A DNA stretch of 64,000 nt from Psychrobacillus psychrotolerans. Its GTDB lineage: Bacteria > Bacillota > Bacilli > Bacillales_A > Planococcaceae. Below are positions 63,999 to 64,000 of this stretch, piece by piece. Both the position numbers and the translations under genes were made by a program. The stretch lies in contig NZ_FOXU01000007.1 of the NCBI RefSeq assembly GCF_900115805.1, positions 1-64,000 on the forward strand. Reading direction: 5' to 3'. The stretch's first letter is position 1. Each line of letters starts with the position of its first letter. Below the pieces are notes generated by a model, which saw nothing but the letters and a program-made list of their open reading frames with translations, did not search any database and was not told where the DNA came from.

Positions 63999-64000
63999 GT

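Overview
The window is a chromosomal segment of a low-GC, endospore-forming Gram-positive bacterium (Bacillales). Gene order and protein sequences resemble Bacillus subtilis closely. The short, AT-rich intergenic style and the accessory content fit a Planococcaceae-like genus (Psychrobacillus, Lysinibacillus or Sporosarcina relatives), but that placement is inference. Spore-former status rests on gerD, cwlD, kbaA, sigH and a pdaB-position gene. The stretch lies near the replication origin in related genomes and is given here in reverse orientation: almost every gene is on the minus strand, so transcription runs from high to low coordinates.

Read in the direction of transcription (right to left): the end of an unrecognised gene and its terminator; the ctsR-mcsA-mcsB-clpC protein quality-control operon with a CtsR operator; radA, yacL, ispD, ispF and gltX; a tRNA-Cys T-box followed by cysE-cysS-mrnC-rlmB-rae1; sigH; rpmG-secE-nusG; rplK-rplA; rplJ-rplL with an L10 leader; an rsmC-type methyltransferase; rpoB-rpoC; the str operon (L7Ae-like gene, rpsL, rpsG, fusA, tuf). 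An accessory island follows: a BceRS-BceAB-type antimicrobial-peptide sensing and ABC transport module and a YuiF-like transporter. After it come the S10-spc-alpha ribosomal protein cluster (rpsJ to rplQ, with secY, adk, infA and rpoA), the ECF transporter module (ecfA1-ecfA2-ecfT), truA, rplM-rpsI, two accessory genes (GNAT acetyltransferase and MFS transporter), then cwlD, salA, gerD (opposite strand), kbaA, a pdaB-like gene (opposite strand) and the 5' end of a 16S rRNA gene with its promoter.

Most of the window is conserved core machinery for transcription, translation and secretion, and much of the visible regulation is at the leader-RNA level (T-box, L10 leader, candidate L1, L13 and S12 elements). 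The departures from the expected order are the most informative part. The map gene (methionine aminopeptidase) between adk and infA is a frameshifted remnant. disA is missing between radA and yacL. The gene in the pdaB position encodes a NodB-like fold whose catalytic motifs have all changed. Two nearly identical GTGGGAGG...ACCAC elements precede rplK and rplA, and a probable BceR operator begins at the stop codon of bceS. Three short related intergenic repeats may be eroded copies of a dispersed Bacillales repeat. I saw no insertion sequence, prophage, CRISPR array or tRNA gene, and no wholly novel multi-gene system.
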